Source: Herpomyces periplanetae (lineage: Eukaryota; Ascomycota; Laboulbeniomycetes; Herpomycetales; Herpomycetaceae). From it: a stretch of 64,000 nt of DNA. The notes under the pieces were generated by a model that ran no database searches, was not told the DNA's origin, and saw only the letters and a program-made list of their open reading frames with translations. The stretch covers positions 1 through 64,000 of the forward strand of contig WMKJ01000004.1 in assembly GCA_009733715.1 (NCBI GenBank), written 5' to 3'. The position numbers were made by a program, and so were the translations under genes. Positions within the stretch are counted from its first letter, which is position 1. Each line of letters starts with the position of its first letter. Below, one piece after another: positions 40,062 through 53,685 of this stretch.

Positions 40062-43000
40062 ATGTCTACCTTTCCTTCTCAATCTTCTCATACTCCCTCT
40101 CCAGGCTGGCCATCCTCTCATCAGCAAACTTTACAGTCCTCTCCTTCATCCGGTTGGATACCTCCACATTTATCGCAAAATGTGCCTCTTCATACCCCCA
40201 ACGGTTGGACATCTTTACCCATTCACGATACTTCTCAGCCTGGAACAACGAATAGCTATGCTTCCGGCTTCCTGCCTAATTATTCAAACCTTCCCGGCAG
40301 CGGAGGCTACGACTCAAACCAAGCTAATATACCAAAAGGACCCAGTTTAGATTTTGGTGTTAAACGGAAAGATGGTTTTGTCGAGACTCAGAAAGTTGAC
40401 ATGCCCCCGGAGCATCTTCGCAAAATTTTCAAGGATATTGGTGACGTTTCACAAAAAAAGTTTAGTCATGATAAACGAAGCTATCTAGGCGCACTCAAAT
40501 TTATGCCTCATGCTGTGCTTAAGTTACTAGAAAACATGCCAATGCCATGGGAATCTGTTCGTGATGTAAAGGTTCTATACCATATCAACGGTTGCCTTAC
40601 CCTCGTTAACGAAACCCCTCGTGTCATCGAGCCCGTTTTTCATGCTCAGTGGGCAACAATGTGGGTTGCAATGCGTCGTGAAAAATGTGACCGACGGCAC
40701 TTTAAACGCATTAGATTCCCCCCTTTTGACGATGAAGAGCCTCCGTTATCATGGTCTGAAAATATTGAAGACGTTGAGCCATTGGAGCCTATCCAATTGG
40801 AACTTGATGAATATGAAGATGCTCCTGTCTACGAATGGTTTTACGATCATCACCCACTTGCTGATACTTCTCACGTCAACGGCCCCAGCTACAAAACCTG
40901 GAACTTAACCTTGCCTCAGATGGCTACCTTGTATCGCTTGAGTCATCAGCTTCTCAGTGATATTGTCGATAAAAATTACTTTTATCTCTTTGATTTAAAT
41001 AGCTTTTTCACGGCCAAAGCATTGAATGTAGCTATACCCGGAGGCCCTCGGTTCGAACCTTTATTCAAGGATGTCGACCCCAATGATGAGGATTTTGGTG
41101 AATTCAATGCTATTGATCGAATTATATTTCGATCTCCTATTCGCATTGAGTATCGTGTGGCCTTTCCCTTTTTATACAATTCATTACCTCGCAGCGTGAG
41201 AGTGTCGTGGTATTCTTACCCCTTAGTTGTGTATGTACGAGCGGAAGACCCTCTATTACCAGCATTCTATTTTGACCCAATTGTCAATCCAATTTCGTCG
41301 CGTGCGGTAGCCTCGCGAAATATTACCATTCCCCATGAAGATTTGATATTCCATGATTCTGACGTGGATGATGAGTTTATTCTTCCTGATTATTTTGAAC
41401 CTTTTATGTGGTGCGAAGAGTTGTACACACCAGAAACCGCATCCGCCATCGCCCTCTGGTGGGCTCCATATCCGTTTGATAGACGGTCTGGGCGAATGGT
41501 TCGAGCTCAAGATGTTCCATTGGTTAAACAATGGTACCTGGAACATGTTCCTCCAAATCAACCAGTTAAAGTTCGTGTTTCGTACCAGAAGCTTCTCAAA
41601 ACTTATGTACTCAATGAACTACACACGAAGCCTCCCAAGGCTCAAAATTGTCAGAACCTCCTTCGATCCTTAAAAGGTACCAAATTTTTCCAGCAGACAA
41701 CAATTGATTGGGTTGAAGCAGGACTTCAGGTTTGCCGGCAGGGATTCAACATGCTTAATTTACTTATACACCGAAAGAACTTGACGTATCTTCATCTCGA
41801 TTATAATTTTAATTTGAAGCCCGTAAAAACTTTAACGACAAAGGAGCGCAAAAAGTCCCGTTTCGGAAACGCGTTCCATTTAATGCGAGAAATTTTGCGC
41901 TTGACCAAGTTGATAGTTGATGTTCAGGTTCAGTACCGCTTGGGAAATATTGACGCATTTCAGTTGGCCGATGGCATACTCTACGCCTTTAACCATGTTG
42001 GCCAGTTGACAGGCATGTATCGATATAAGTATAAATTGATGCATCAAATTCGAACCTGCAAAGACTTTAAACATCTCATTTACTACCGGTTCAATTCAGG
42101 GTCCGTAGGTAAGGGACCTGGCTGTGGGTTTTGGGCACCTGCATGGAGAGTTTGGCTCTTTTTTATGCGGGGTATTATTCCTTTGTTAGAACGCTGGTTA
42201 GGAAATTTGTTATCACGACAGTTTGAAGGTCGTCACAGCAAAGGAGTTGCCAAAACAGTCACAAAGCAGCGAGTTGAGTCTCACTTCGATTTGGAACTTC
42301 GGGCTTCGGTTATGGCAGATCTAATGGATATGATGCCAGAGGGTATTAAGCAAAGTAAGGTGAATACTGTATTGCAACACTTGTCGGAGGCGTGGCGATG
42401 CTGGAAAAGTAATATACCATGGAAGGTACCTGGGCTTCCAGCACCAATTGAGAATATTATTTTACGATACGTCAAAAGTAAAGCTGATTGGTGGATATCA
42501 GTTGCTCACTATAATCGAGAGCGGATAAGACGGGGTGCTACGGTTGACAAAACAGTTGCTAAAAAGAATTTGGGACGATTGACACGATTATGGCTCAAAG
42601 CAGAGCAAGAAAGACAGCATAATTATTTAAAGGATGGACCTTATGTTTCCTCAGAAGAAGCGGTAGCAATCTACACAACAATGGTTCATTGGCTAGAATC
42701 CCGCAAGTTCCAGCCGATTCCTTTCCCAGGTGTATCTTACAAACATGATACTAAGATATTAATTTTAGCATTGGAACGTTTACGTGAAGCTTATTCGATC
42801 AAAGGTCGTTTAAACCAAAGTCAAAGAGAAGAGTTAGCATTAATCGAGCAGGCGTACGATTCTCCGGGTACAACACTGGCGCGAATCAAACGTTTTTTGT
42901 TAACGCAACGTGCCTTTAAAGAAGTAGGAATTGATATGAACGATAACTACAGCTCAATCAATCCCGTTTACGAAATTGAGCCAATTGAAAAAATTACGGA

Positions 43001-46000
43001 TGCTTATCTTGATCAATATTTGTGGTATCAAGCGGATCAAAGACATTTGTTCCCCGCGTGGATTAAACCCTCAGATTTAGAAGTAGCTCCATTACTAGTA
43101 TACAAATGGGCGCAAGGAATTAATAACTTAGAAAATGTCTGGAGCGTCGAGAATAATGAGTGTAATGTAATGATTGAAACTCAGTTATCAAAGGTGTATG
43201 AGAAAATTGATCTTACGCTGCTTAATCGGCTGCTCAGGCTGATCATGGATCACAATCTAGCCGATTATATTACCTCAAAGAACAACGTTCAATTAAATTA
43301 CAAGGATATGAATCATACTAACAGTTACGGGCTAATTCGTGGCCTTCAATTTTCAGCTTTCGTATTTCAGTATTACGGATTGGTGATTGATCTTTTGCTG
43401 CTTGGATTGCAACGTGCTAGTGAGATTGCAGGACCACCACAGAATCCGAACGACTTTCTTCAGTTTCGAGATGTTGCGACAGAGACTCGACATCCCATCA
43501 GACTTTATGCACGATATATTGATAAGATTTGGGTGTTCTTACGCTTCACTGCAGACCAATCGCGTGATTTGATTCGAAGGTTTCTTACGGAACAACCGGA
43601 TCCTAACTTTGAGAATATTATTGGGTACAAAAATAAAAAATGTTGGCCGCGGGATTCCCGTATGCGTTTGATGCGACACGATGTTAACTTAGGACGTGCA
43701 GTATTCTGGGAGCTGAAGAACAGATTACCGCGGTCTGTTACAACGCTACAATGGGACGATACAATGGCCAGCGTCTATAGTAGGGATAATTGCAACTTGC
43801 TCTTTTCAATGTGTGGATTTGAGGTGCGATTATTGCCCAAGTGTCGCAATTTGAATGATGAGTTCCCCGTGAAGGACTCGGTATGGTCGTTGGTGAATAA
43901 TGTGACAAAGGAGCGCACAGCTTACGCATTTCTTCAAGTTACTGAAGATGACATTAACAAGTTTAACAATCGAATCCGACAAATTCTCATGTCTTCTGGC
44001 TCAACCACTTTTACCCGAATAGCAAATAAATGGAACACTACGTTAATTGCATTATTTACGTATTACCGCGAAGCTGCCGTTTCTACGGTCAGTCTGCTGG
44101 ACACGATTGTAAAATGTGAAACAAAGATTCAGACCCGTGTGAAGATTGGTTTGAACTCAAAAATGCCTTCACGTTTTCCACCTGCGGTATTTTATACTCC
44201 CAAAGAGTTGGGAGGGTTGGGAATGATTTCTGGATCGCATATTTTGATACCAGCAAGCGATAAACGGTGGTCGAAGCAGACAGATGCCGGTGTTACACAT
44301 TACCGAGCGGGAATGTCACACGACGAAGAAACGTTGATACCCAATATATTCCGCTATATTATACCTTGGGAAGCAGAATTTATTGATTCTCAAAGAGTAT
44401 GGATTGAGTATTCGCAAAAGCGATTGGAAGCACAACAGCAAAATCGTCGACTTACACTGGAAGATTTGGAAGACAGTTGGGACCGTGGTTTACCGAGAAT
44501 AAATACATTGTTTCAGAAGGATCGTAGTACTCTGAGCTTTGATAAAGGATTTCGTGCACGGACCGAATTTAAGATATATCAACACATGAAGAATAATCCG
44601 TTTTGGTGGACTAATCAACGACATGATGGGAAGCTTTGGAATCTCAACGCCTATCGTACGGATGTTATTCAGGCGTTGGGGGGTGTTGAAACCATTTTAG
44701 AGCATACCTTGTTCAAAGCTACAGCCTTTCCGTCCTGGGAAGGACTGTTTTGGGAAAAAGCGAGTGGATTTGAAGAGTCGATGAAATTTAAAAAATTAAC
44801 TAATGCACAACGGTCAGGGTTGAATCAAATTCCAAATCGACGGTTTACTTTGTGGTGGTCACCGACGATTAATCGGGCGAATGTTTACGTTGGATTTCAG
44901 GTTCAACTGGATTTAACGGGTATCTTTTTGCACGGAAAGATTCCGACGTTGAAGATATCGTTAATTCAGATATTCCGGGCTCATTTATGGCAGAAGATTC
45001 ATGAATCTGTAGTTATGGATTTGTGTCAAGTGTTTGATCAAGAATTGGACGTCTTGGGGATTGAAACGGTGCAAAAGGAAACTATTCATCCAAGAAAGTC
45101 GTATAAGATGAACAGTTCGTGTGCAGATATTTTACTATTTGCTACGCACAAGTGGAGCTTGACACCGCCTTCATTATTGTTTGATTCCAAGTCGACGATG
45201 AGCTCGACGACAACGAATAAGTTTTGGATAGACGTTCAACTTCGGTATGGTGATTATGATTCGCACGATATTGAACGATATACTCGAGCGAAATATCTTG
45301 ATTATACACAAGACAGCATGAGTATTTATCCGTCAGCAACAGGTTTGATGGTGGGGATTGATTTAGCCTACAATTTATACTCAGCGTACGGTCAGTATTT
45401 CCCGGGGTTGCGGCAGTTAATCCAGCAAGCTATGGCGAAGATCATGAAGGCTAATCCGGCCTTGTATGTTTTACGGGAACGGATTCGTAAAGGTTTGCAA
45501 TTATATGCGTCTGAGAGTAATCAGGAATTTTTGAACTCGCAGAATTACGCAGAATTGTTTAGCAACCAAATTCAGTTTTTTATAGATGATACCAATGTGT
45601 ATCGGGTGACGATCCATAAAACGTTTGAAGGGAATTTAACGACTAAGCCCATTAATGGTGCCATATTTATATTCAATCCGAGAACGGGACAACTTTTCCT
45701 AAAGATTATTCACACAAGTGTGTGGGCTGGTCAAAAGCGATTGGGTCAACTTGCTAAATGGAAAACGGCAGAAGAAGTGGCAGCGTTAATTAGATCTCTT
45801 CCTGTTGAAGAGCAACCTAAACAGTTAATAGTTACTCGTAAAGGGTTGTTGGATCCCTTGGAAGTTCATTTACTGGACTTCCCAAATATTTCAATACGGG
45901 CATCTGAATTACAATTGCCGTTTCAAGCGGCTATGAAGATTGAGAAGTTAGGAGATATGATTTTAAAAGCAACGGAGCCGCAGATGGTGTTGTTTAATTT

Positions 46001-47288
46001 GTATGATGAATGGCTTAAATCGATATCACCTTATACGGCATTTTCGCGTTTAATATTAACTTTGAGGGCGTTGCATGTTAACCCAGACCGGACCAAGATC
46101 ATCTTGCGTCCGGATAAAACGGTAATAACGGAGGATCACCATATTTGGCCAACACTGTCGGATGAGGAGTGGATTAAAGTGGAAAATCAACTGCGGGATT
46201 TGATTTTGAACGATTATGGGAAGAAGAACAATGTTAGCACTTCTAGTCTGACGAATTCGGAAGTACGAGATATTATACTGGGAATGGAGATAAGTGCGCC
46301 GAGTTTACAGCGACAACAAGCAGCCGATATAGAGAAACAGAAAGAGGAACAAGGCCAGGTGACTGCGGTAACGACACGAACACAGAATATACATGGAGAA
46401 GAAATTATTGTGACGACAACATCACAGTATGAGCAACAAGCATTTGAATCCAAGACGGAATGGCGTAGTAGAGCAATTGCAGCGACGAATTTGGTAACAC
46501 GAGCCAACAATATTTATATTTCGTGTGAAGATGTTCGTGAAGATGATTTTTATACGTACGTTATAGCGAAGAACGTGCTTAAAAGTTTTATTATGATATC
46601 GGATTTGCGGGTGCAAGTAGCGGGATACTTATATGGAAAATCACCGGATGATAACGATCAAGTTAAGGAGATCAAAGCGATTGTACTAATACCGCAAATT
46701 GGGAATGTCCGTGAGGTGCGCTTGGCGAAAAAGAAGCCTGAAAATGACTATTTGAACAGCCTGGAACCTTTGGGGATAGTTCATACAGTTTCAGGGAATG
46801 AAAGTGGTTACATGACTGCAATGGATGTACTGCAACATTCGAGATTGATGAGTTCATTTGAAGAATGGGATAAGAAAACTATTAGTCTAGTGATTTCATT
46901 TACACCGGGGTCGGTAACTCTGTCGGCATGGGCACTCACACCCCTGGCGTATAAATGGGGAATGGAGAATATTAGTTCTGGGAGATACAGCGGTAACGGT
47001 TTAAGCAAAGAGGAAGAGGACAATCTACCTGGGTTCTCTAGGACGTTTGGAAGTAAATGCCAATTACTACTTAGTGATAAGTTTAAAAGTTGCTTTATGG
47101 TTCCGGAAGATGATATGTGGAATTACAGTTTTATGGGAAACGTATTTAGCGAGGTTGAAAAGCGAGATTTTCATGTTAAATTCGATGTTCCTCGTGAATT
47201 TTACGATCCCATTCATCGTCCGTTACACTTTCAAACGTTCGCTGAACTTGAGGATGCAGGTGTTGACGGTTGGGATCACTTTGAATGA
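40062..47288 (+). CDS. PRP8: PRP8, U5 snRNP core splicing factor
   Basis: One uninterrupted 7.2-kb frame of 2,408 residues from ATG 40062, close to yeast (2,413) and human (2,335). PRP8 holds the catalytic RNA core of the spliceosome. A Pro/Ser-rich N terminus (about 100 residues) precedes the PRO8NT block ([20 protein letters not shown]). The long RT-like region with linker follows, then the endonuclease-like domain ending near residue 1750 ([20 protein letters not shown]). The RNase H-like domain lies at about 1830-2000 ([20 protein letters not shown]). A C-terminal MPN/JAB1 domain from about 2150 ends [19 protein letters not shown]. In PRP8 this MPN domain regulates Brr2 and is not a protease. 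No intron is present, and no inserted intein was seen. Confidence 0.98.
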   Translation: MSTFPSQSSHTPSPGWPSSHQQTLQSSPSSGWIPPHLSQNVPLHTPNGWTSLPIHDTSQPGTTNSYASGFLPNYSNLPGSGGYDSNQANIPKGPSLDFGVKRKDGFVETQKVDMPPEHLRKIFKDIGDVSQKKFSHDKRSYLGALKFMPHAVLKLLENMPMPWESVRDVKVLYHINGCLTLVNETPRVIEPVFHAQWATMWVAMRREKCDRRHFKRIRFPPFDDEEPPLSWSENIEDVEPLEPIQLELDEYEDAPVYEWFYDHHPLADTSHVNGPSYKTWNLTLPQMATLYRLSHQLLSDIVDKNYFYLFDLNSFFTAKALNVAIPGGPRFEPLFKDVDPNDEDFGEFNAIDRIIFRSPIRIEYRVAFPFLYNSLPRSVRVSWYSYPLVVYVRAEDPLLPAFYFDPIVNPISSRAVASRNITIPHEDLIFHDSDVDDEFILPDYFEPFMWCEELYTPETASAIALWWAPYPFDRRSGRMVRAQDVPLVKQWYLEHVPPNQPVKVRVSYQKLLKTYVLNELHTKPPKAQNCQNLLRSLKGTKFFQQTTIDWVEAGLQVCRQGFNMLNLLIHRKNLTYLHLDYNFNLKPVKTLTTKERKKSRFGNAFHLMREILRLTKLIVDVQVQYRLGNIDAFQLADGILYAFNHVGQLTGMYRYKYKLMHQIRTCKDFKHLIYYRFNSGSVGKGPGCGFWAPAWRVWLFFMRGIIPLLERWLGNLLSRQFEGRHSKGVAKTVTKQRVESHFDLELRASVMADLMDMMPEGIKQSKVNTVLQHLSEAWRCWKSNIPWKVPGLPAPIENIILRYVKSKADWWISVAHYNRERIRRGATVDKTVAKKNLGRLTRLWLKAEQERQHNYLKDGPYVSSEEAVAIYTTMVHWLESRKFQPIPFPGVSYKHDTKILILALERLREAYSIKGRLNQSQREELALIEQAYDSPGTTLARIKRFLLTQRAFKEVGIDMNDNYSSINPVYEIEPIEKITDAYLDQYLWYQADQRHLFPAWIKPSDLEVAPLLVYKWAQGINNLENVWSVENNECNVMIETQLSKVYEKIDLTLLNRLLRLIMDHNLADYITSKNNVQLNYKDMNHTNSYGLIRGLQFSAFVFQYYGLVIDLLLLGLQRASEIAGPPQNPNDFLQFRDVATETRHPIRLYARYIDKIWVFLRFTADQSRDLIRRFLTEQPDPNFENIIGYKNKKCWPRDSRMRLMRHDVNLGRAVFWELKNRLPRSVTTLQWDDTMASVYSRDNCNLLFSMCGFEVRLLPKCRNLNDEFPVKDSVWSLVNNVTKERTAYAFLQVTEDDINKFNNRIRQILMSSGSTTFTRIANKWNTTLIALFTYYREAAVSTVSLLDTIVKCETKIQTRVKIGLNSKMPSRFPPAVFYTPKELGGLGMISGSHILIPASDKRWSKQTDAGVTHYRAGMSHDEETLIPNIFRYIIPWEAEFIDSQRVWIEYSQKRLEAQQQNRRLTLEDLEDSWDRGLPRINTLFQKDRSTLSFDKGFRARTEFKIYQHMKNNPFWWTNQRHDGKLWNLNAYRTDVIQALGGVETILEHTLFKATAFPSWEGLFWEKASGFEESMKFKKLTNAQRSGLNQIPNRRFTLWWSPTINRANVYVGFQVQLDLTGIFLHGKIPTLKISLIQIFRAHLWQKIHESVVMDLCQVFDQELDVLGIETVQKETIHPRKSYKMNSSCADILLFATHKWSLTPPSLLFDSKSTMSSTTTNKFWIDVQLRYGDYDSHDIERYTRAKYLDYTQDSMSIYPSATGLMVGIDLAYNLYSAYGQYFPGLRQLIQQAMAKIMKANPALYVLRERIRKGLQLYASESNQEFLNSQNYAELFSNQIQFFIDDTNVYRVTIHKTFEGNLTTKPINGAIFIFNPRTGQLFLKIIHTSVWAGQKRLGQLAKWKTAEEVAALIRSLPVEEQPKQLIVTRKGLLDPLEVHLLDFPNISIRASELQLPFQAAMKIEKLGDMILKATEPQMVLFNLYDEWLKSISPYTAFSRLILTLRALHVNPDRTKIILRPDKTVITEDHHIWPTLSDEEWIKVENQLRDLILNDYGKKNNVSTSSLTNSEVRDIILGMEISAPSLQRQQAADIEKQKEEQGQVTAVTTRTQNIHGEEIIVTTTSQYEQQAFESKTEWRSRAIAATNLVTRANNIYISCEDVREDDFYTYVIAKNVLKSFIMISDLRVQVAGYLYGKSPDDNDQVKEIKAIVLIPQIGNVREVRLAKKKPENDYLNSLEPLGIVHTVSGNESGYMTAMDVLQHSRLMSSFEEWDKKTISLVISFTPGSVTLSAWALTPLAYKWGMENISSGRYSGNGLSKEEEDNLPGFSRTFGSKCQLLLSDKFKSCFMVPEDDMWNYSFMGNVFSEVEKRDFHVKFDVPREFYDPIHRPLHFQTFAELEDAGVDGWDHFE

Positions 47289-50200
47289 TAATATTGACGC
47301 TCGAGCCCTTTAGTTTAATTTACTGATGTTCTAGAGTTAGGCGATGCTAAAATAAAATGTACACTATTTTCCTTGAACTAGTGAAAAGCGGAAATTCCGA
47401 AATAGATATTTCCTAATTAGGAAACTTTTTGGATGCGCCGATAAAATGGATTTAAGGGAGCGCATAAGATTCAGGCGAAAGGCCATATCAAGAGAGAGGA
47501 GTTGATGAGAATTGAATGATTAAACAAAGAGGGGAATCAGATGGGAAAAATTGATAGACGGGAGTGGAAATAGCCTTTAGCCAAGTGTAAATGTATGTTG
47601 TGTATACATTTAATCGGGAAACGGGCAGACGGACAATTAAGAAAGTTAGCTAAAGCTTGAAAGAAGAATAGTTAGTACGCATGCTTGATCCGGTTTATTT
47701 GATAGGATGGAATAGATTCATTTACCCGATTGGATAAAATGAGCAAGTGTTGTGGTCATGGGATAAAGTTGATAATGTCAAAATGTGGTACACGAGGAGG
47801 TTAACAAGTGTAGATGAAGGGACGAATAACCGTACAAATAGGAAGTTTTTAAATTGATAGCTGCCTGAGTATGGAAGTTAAGAGGAATAATAATATTAAG
47901 AAAGCTTACAGGATTCAAGTTAATCCAGCTTCTGGTAAACTTTACGATTTCCAGTTAACCGAATTTTTAAACCTTTCCACGATTTCAAGAAGAAGCGTGA
48001 GAAGGGTATACTTTTGATGGTCATCAGCTTTGTGTGATAGGGATTTTGAAGAGGAAAACTTGTTCAAATTAGAGAATAGTTAGGGATGAACGGGAGTCAT
48101 GGATGGAAAATAGGTAGGCTAATTTGAAAGAAAACTTTACAAATGAATGAATATATTCAAGATAAAATGAATTAGACAATAAGGTGATTTGATAGGGACT
48201 AATTTAAAGTTGAATATAGTAAAAGTAAGGCGGACAAGTGGAAAATTGTACTGATTCAGTTTATCGGGAAAGGCTACTGCGGAGGGTCCCTACTTATAAG
48301 TTGGTGGGTTTATCGTTTGGGAATTTCACGGGGATTAATTCTCCTTGAGTATTGTTCGGATCATCATTCTTGATTTATTATAATACCATCTTGTATAGCC
48401 CAACTCACCACGAGTTTGGTTGCTGGTAGACCTTGTGTATTCAATTCTTACTTGTCTGCCCTCTTCTCGTGCATCATGCATTCGAATGTACGTAAGTTGA
48501 CTTGTTCGGTGATCAATTCTTTTAGTAGCCTGATTTTTGATATATATTATCATGATTTCATACTTTATATGATCATTTTAATCGGTACAAATTAACATTC
48601 AACATTAGCTGCCGTGGATACGGAGTTAGGTTAATTGATAATTGGTTTCGTTGATTTTGCACCGTAGCTTGGAACATATACTGACGCACTTCCGATTGCC
48701 TACTCCGCTTCTTTACTCAACAATCATTGTTGCCACGATTAATTGATTTGTTTCTTCTAATATTACCTGCGTCAGATATCACTTTCAAACCTTGTCAGGC
48801 TAACCTGAACTTTGATAATTTGTTATATTCGTAAACTGAATACTTAGGTTAACGTAATTTAACTCAGCTTAGCTTAGTTTGGTTTGGTTTGGTCTGACAT
48901 TTATCTGGCCCTTTCGTGCATGCACGTACGTATTACTGCTACTCTAGAAGAGCCTGACCCCTTTCTTAATGTTAAGACTATTTTGGCGAGTAAGTGAAGA
49001 TTCTAGTAGTAAGTGTTATATCGTATTTTAGTATTCTTTTCAGGTATGCGGTAAATTTTAATAAAGTTTGATCTGTATACAAAAAAAATAGTAGTTTGAA
49101 TATATTGAATTATAATACAGTACAAATTTTACTGTTAAGAAGTAGGTTCATTCGTATAATTACAACCAGATGAGTGTTACAGGATTGTTTAACCCTTGAC
49201 ATGGAGTCTTGGGACAAGATTGGAAATGCCCTTTACGCTTTCACAATCATCACATTGGAAAGGTAACAAGGATTTAAGCGTGATGTTGTGAAAATCACGA
49301 GAGGGACGGGATGCGTAACATGAACGTATATGTTTAAATATCATGCATGCTATGCTATACCAAGCAATACAATCTGGCTATATTACTTCTCTTTTAAAGT
49401 CTGGCGTATTTTCATTTCGTACCAAATAATTTTTCATGCTTAAAATTCCTTTCCCCTTGCGGTTGCACTTATGATTCAGCGTTAACCAATCATACCAATT
49501 ATCACCAAACAAACCCCTCATCAAATACGTCTGCTCACATGTGGCGTACACTAACAAAACTGAGGCAGAGTGACAATCGCCGGATTATCGAGTTAGAGGA
49601 GAAGAATATGGCGTAGAATAGGATATGATAGGGAAAGCTGAGCAGTTTCTTACTCGGAGAAAATAAAATGTGTTCGGTATGTATACCATGAGGATAATGG
49701 GAAAAATCACGTCATGAAAGATCAACTATTGTATACCAGAGCCATCCAGATTAAGAGTACGCAATAATTATTTCTGATTACGGGAATTTTATGGAAATTC
49801 TCTCATTCATTGTTAATTCACCATTGTCCAGGCCTAAAATGACGGTTCCAACGATAGCATTAATGTATCCATGTACACTTATAAAAAAATCAATTCTCCA
49901 ATAAACCCACTCAACTAAAAACCTGTACACCGCCTCTCTCTTCCCCCAGATCTACCCACTCATTACATCATTCTATTCTACTTGTAACCACAATTTTAGC
50001 CAGCTACTTCAATATTCCTTTATGCCCAATCCATCCATCTATTCCATCTAAACCATTTAATTGCGTCTAAATTTTCCCGTCAACTTTCCAAAATCAAGTT
50101 CACACTATCCGCACTCATTATTTTCTCTATCTATACTCTCCTTGGTCGTGCTTTCCCGTCCTGTTCCCTGCGCCTTCCCAGAACGGAAATCGATGAGCTA

Positions 50201-50325
50201 CATCACGGGATAAATCATGTGATATCATCGTTGGGGAAGCTTTTAAGAAATTCGGTGAAGATAATTTGAAGGAAATAAAATTATTTTATCCTTTTCAAGA
50301 TCGCTCGGCTTAGTTTACTTACGCG
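47289..50325. other. 3-kb intergenic region, no supported gene
   Basis: From 47,300 to about 48,250 the + strand is G/A-rich; beyond that it is mixed and AT-rich. A 72-residue minus-strand frame (48335-48553) has no recognisable family. A short ATG frame at 49,200 (MESWDKIGNALYAF and following) runs into a GTAACA and cannot be extended. From about 49,860 to 50,170 the + strand is C/T-rich, probably the PFF1 leader side. Short TTGGT/GCTTA repeats occur at 48,860-48,895. Confidence 0.45.
50203..50222. promoter_or_regulatory. TCACGGGAT with TCATGTGA upstream of PFF1
   Basis: TCACGGGAT (50203-50211) followed three bases later by TCATGTGA (50215-50222), about 105 bases before the PFF1 start. The same two elements occur together before IMP3/HIS7. 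Confidence 0.45.
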
Positions 50326-53300
50326 ATGCTTAAATTGTCAATAAAAGATATTCGGAAATGGTTGGGGTGCTTTAAACGTTATATATCGCGGCACGTATAC
50401 ACGATTTTTATACTTGGTTCATGGTTACTTTGTCTGATCATTGTATACTCGCGTTTCCACCATTTACCTACGGTTAACACTAATTATGTTCCTGATAATG
50501 TTAACTTGGATGAGGCATGGCTTGATTTAAAACGGTTAACTACCCAATTTCACCCTTACAATAGCCCAGCAAACGATCGTGTTCGCTCGTGGTTATTGAC
50601 CAGGGTTGATCAAATACTGTCTTCTCAAAATGCTTCCTACGAAATTGTTCATGAGACGGCTATTACAGCTAAACATCCCGCTTTTTCAACTAGCGATATC
50701 ATTGTTCATGATGATTTAATGACCTCAACCGTCTTTCGTCCAACTAACGCTACAAGTGTATATTTTGAAAGTACCAATATAATCATACACATTAAAGGAA
50801 CCCATTCTCATCAAAATCGTTTATTCTCTTACCCACTAAATGCCCCAGGTGGAGTTCTGGTCAATGCTCATTACGATAGTGTATCGACTGGCTACGGTGC
50901 TACAGATGATGGAGTTGGCGTTGTATGTATCTTACAAATTCTAAAATACTTTTCCCTTCCCGCCAATCGCCCTTATCGTGATATTATACTTCTCTTAAAC
51001 AATGGTGAAGAGGATTATCTTCATGGTGCTTACGCTTTTCTGCATCATCCTATGGCTCGTATTCCACGAGTTTTCGTTAACCTTGAGGGTGCCGGAGCCG
51101 GTGGTAAAGCCTTATTATTCAGAAGTACCGATGCTGCCGTTACTCATTATTACAAAAATTCTCCATATCCTCACGGAACCGTTATTGCCAATGACGGCTT
51201 TTCATCTGGTTTAATCCGTAGTCAAACGGATTTTATCGTATTTCGAGATGAACTTGGCCTTCAAGGATTAGATATTGCGTTTTACAATCAGAGATCGCGC
51301 TATCATACTGCTGACGATTCCACACGTTTTACGTCCCAGCGCTCAGTTTGGCATATGCTTTCAGCTGCTCTGTATACCGTTAAAGGTATGGCTATGGATA
51401 CCACAACTACTTTTGGCAAACTTTCTGTCACCGATTCTTACAAGCCTATCCATAATGTTGGGGTTTGGTGGGACTTTTTGGAATTTGGTTTCATTGCCTT
51501 AACTCTTCGTTTCTTATTTACATATTCTCTTGTACTTGCTATCATTGGACCTCTTTTATTCGGGTTATTCCTCACTTCACTCATTGCCTTAGACAAGCTA
51601 TACATCTTTGATGATACTGAACATGGTTTTTCCTATTATGATCAACCTCCTCATAGTGAAGCTGATGTTGACAATGATATTGATACAAGTGAATCAGGCT
51701 CGCCGCCCCTTCATGTTCACAAAACTCATAATATTAACGGTTGGGTGGGATTTTTTCGACCTCTAATTATCCTCGCAATTACAGTGTTAGCTGTATATTT
51801 ATCATCTCTTTTATTGTATGCGATTAATCCGCTCATCATATACCGAAGCCCTTACATGGTCACAATTTATCTCATATCAGCGGGTCTAATTGTGTTGAGT
51901 TTTGGCTCTCAAATTGCCTATCACTATAGGCCTACAGCACTAGCGCGATTTTACGGACTTTTTTGGCTATGTGCTGTTACTTGGGTTATCTTAATTGTAA
52001 ACGCTACATTTGAAATTGACAAGCAAATTGCTAGTGGTTATCCCGTGGTGTTTTTCTTTGTGTCAGTTTTTGCGGCTATGAAATTGTCCTTTGGACAATT
52101 TTTTCGATTGCCTCGTAAGACTGAGTATGTGAAAGTTTACCCGTTGATTCATTGGTGGAATGAGAAACAAACCGGTACGGGTGGAACTACCGATTCAGGG
52201 AAACCCACCCATACATTTTCATCACGAGCCACCACTTCTGTGCACCAAGAATCACACTCGACATCCGCGGCAGATTATGGCTTGCAAAACGATGAAGAAG
52301 TGGCAGAAGAAACTACGCATTTACTAAATCATGGACAGTCTGGCTACGGAACTGAAGCTGTTATGCTTTTCCCGACTGCGTCAGACTTTGATAAGGAGCA
52401 GTGTGGAAAATTGTTCCGTATTGATCGGGTTCAAAAGAATGAGCAACTTTGGAGTGGTGGTTTAAATCCTTGGTCTTGGATCATTGAATTTCTGTTAATT
52501 ATACCTTTTAACACTATCACGTTCGCACAAATTGTACTTTTGTTCATTACAGCATTACACCAAGTTCCGGGGGATGGTGTTGAACCTCGACCACTCTACA
52601 CATTACTTTTGATTGGCGTATTGAGCCTAACGGTCCCTCTGATGCCGTTTTCGTATCGGTTCTCGAGTCAATTAACCAAAATTCTTTGCTTTGTACTTGT
52701 TACATCGGCCTTGTACAACTTTTTTGCTTTTCCATTCAGCACAGCGAATAAATTACACGTTAGTTTTCTTCAACAAGTGGACTTGGACGCTGGCACGAAT
52801 CGCGTTTACCTGAGTGGATTGGAGGGATACTTACAACGAATTATAACCGAACTACCTTCGACAGCTCATCGTAATGTTGAATGTAAACCAATATCACTCA
52901 AACCTGGTTTAGTTGGAAGCGAATGTTCATGGGTGGGTCTTATGCCAGGTCAGACTATTAGTGATGCTGGTAGTGTAGGAAAGGTTGACATTGCACATAA
53001 CGATAATTCGATTAATCTGGATACTAGTCAAATAGTTAAAGATGGAGTTTTAAAAGGTACACATTACGATCTTGATGATGGAGTAAATAAGTTGGATATG
53101 ACGGTTACTCTGCATAAGCTGGACAATAAGAAAGGAAACGATACGCGAGTGGGCATGATATACGTAAATGGAGGAGAGTTGTCTCGTGCATGTCGGATCG
53201 AATTTGATTCTCCTATACTAGGCTTTGACGTATTCCAAGGAGAGAATAATTGGACATTAAACGGATCGAGGGCAGATTTTATAGCTATGCTTGAGGAACA

Positions 53301-53685
53301 ATCATGGTTCAGTGAACACGATCTTAACGGCACACGAGAAATTAGATTGTGGTCTCGGTCGTGGAATATGGGTTGGTATGTCTGGGTCAATTGGGAATCG
53401 ATTCCGGAGGGATTGAATGGGCGAGTTTTTTGTGAATGGAATGAATGGAGGCCTAGTACAGAGACTAAGAGTTCTCATGTGAAAAATGTTGAAGCGGATA
53501 ACCAAGTGTTCTTGAGGGAGCCATATGATATGGATGATGATCATGAGCCGCGGAAAACACCCAAAACTGGGTTATATGGAATTCCTGCATTAGACGAAAT
53601 TATGCATTATGTGCCCAATTGGGTTGCAGTAAGAAACAGAGGTGACGGATTAATTGAAGGGTTCGTCCATATTTATCTCAAATGA
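50326..53685 (+). CDS. PFF1: Vacuolar membrane M28 metallopeptidase (Pff1-like)
   Basis: A single-exon frame of 1,119 residues. The N-terminal membrane anchor (about residues 19-45) is followed by a lumenal M28 domain. Zinc and catalytic residues are visible: His182 in NAHYDSVSTGYGATDDGVG with Asp194, Glu228-Glu229 in LLNNGEEDYLHGAYAF, then FVNLEGAGAGGKALLFRSTD and the late His in SRYHTADDS. After residue about 380 come several membrane segments in two groups (about 375-425 and 480-600, then 705-810) separated by acidic soluble loops. A C-terminal lumenal domain of about 300 residues follows. Order and length match fungal Pff1/YBR074W, the only membrane-bound vacuolar M28 protease. Its substrates are unknown. 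All metal ligands are conserved, so it should be active. Confidence 0.95.
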   Translation: MLKLSIKDIRKWLGCFKRYISRHVYTIFILGSWLLCLIIVYSRFHHLPTVNTNYVPDNVNLDEAWLDLKRLTTQFHPYNSPANDRVRSWLLTRVDQILSSQNASYEIVHETAITAKHPAFSTSDIIVHDDLMTSTVFRPTNATSVYFESTNIIIHIKGTHSHQNRLFSYPLNAPGGVLVNAHYDSVSTGYGATDDGVGVVCILQILKYFSLPANRPYRDIILLLNNGEEDYLHGAYAFLHHPMARIPRVFVNLEGAGAGGKALLFRSTDAAVTHYYKNSPYPHGTVIANDGFSSGLIRSQTDFIVFRDELGLQGLDIAFYNQRSRYHTADDSTRFTSQRSVWHMLSAALYTVKGMAMDTTTTFGKLSVTDSYKPIHNVGVWWDFLEFGFIALTLRFLFTYSLVLAIIGPLLFGLFLTSLIALDKLYIFDDTEHGFSYYDQPPHSEADVDNDIDTSESGSPPLHVHKTHNINGWVGFFRPLIILAITVLAVYLSSLLLYAINPLIIYRSPYMVTIYLISAGLIVLSFGSQIAYHYRPTALARFYGLFWLCAVTWVILIVNATFEIDKQIASGYPVVFFFVSVFAAMKLSFGQFFRLPRKTEYVKVYPLIHWWNEKQTGTGGTTDSGKPTHTFSSRATTSVHQESHSTSAADYGLQNDEEVAEETTHLLNHGQSGYGTEAVMLFPTASDFDKEQCGKLFRIDRVQKNEQLWSGGLNPWSWIIEFLLIIPFNTITFAQIVLLFITALHQVPGDGVEPRPLYTLLLIGVLSLTVPLMPFSYRFSSQLTKILCFVLVTSALYNFFAFPFSTANKLHVSFLQQVDLDAGTNRVYLSGLEGYLQRIITELPSTAHRNVECKPISLKPGLVGSECSWVGLMPGQTISDAGSVGKVDIAHNDNSINLDTSQIVKDGVLKGTHYDLDDGVNKLDMTVTLHKLDNKKGNDTRVGMIYVNGGELSRACRIEFDSPILGFDVFQGENNWTLNGSRADFIAMLEEQSWFSEHDLNGTREIRLWSRSWNMGWYVWVNWESIPEGLNGRVFCEWNEWRPSTETKSSHVKNVEADNQVFLREPYDMDDDHEPRKTPKTGLYGIPALDEIMHYVPNWVAVRNRGDGLIEGFVHIYLK

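Noticed and set aside
41030-41070. CGGTTCGAACC tRNA-like B box
   Set aside because: It lies inside the PRP8 coding sequence and has no tRNA stems.
48335-48553. A 72-residue Arg-rich minus-strand frame
   Set aside because: No family resemblance, no neighbouring exon that can be joined convincingly, and a length expected by chance in a 3-kb gap.
49193-49265. Short ATG frame MESWDKIGNALYAF and following, ending at a GTAACA
   Set aside because: Could be a first exon, but no acceptor and second exon with protein-like sequence was found downstream.
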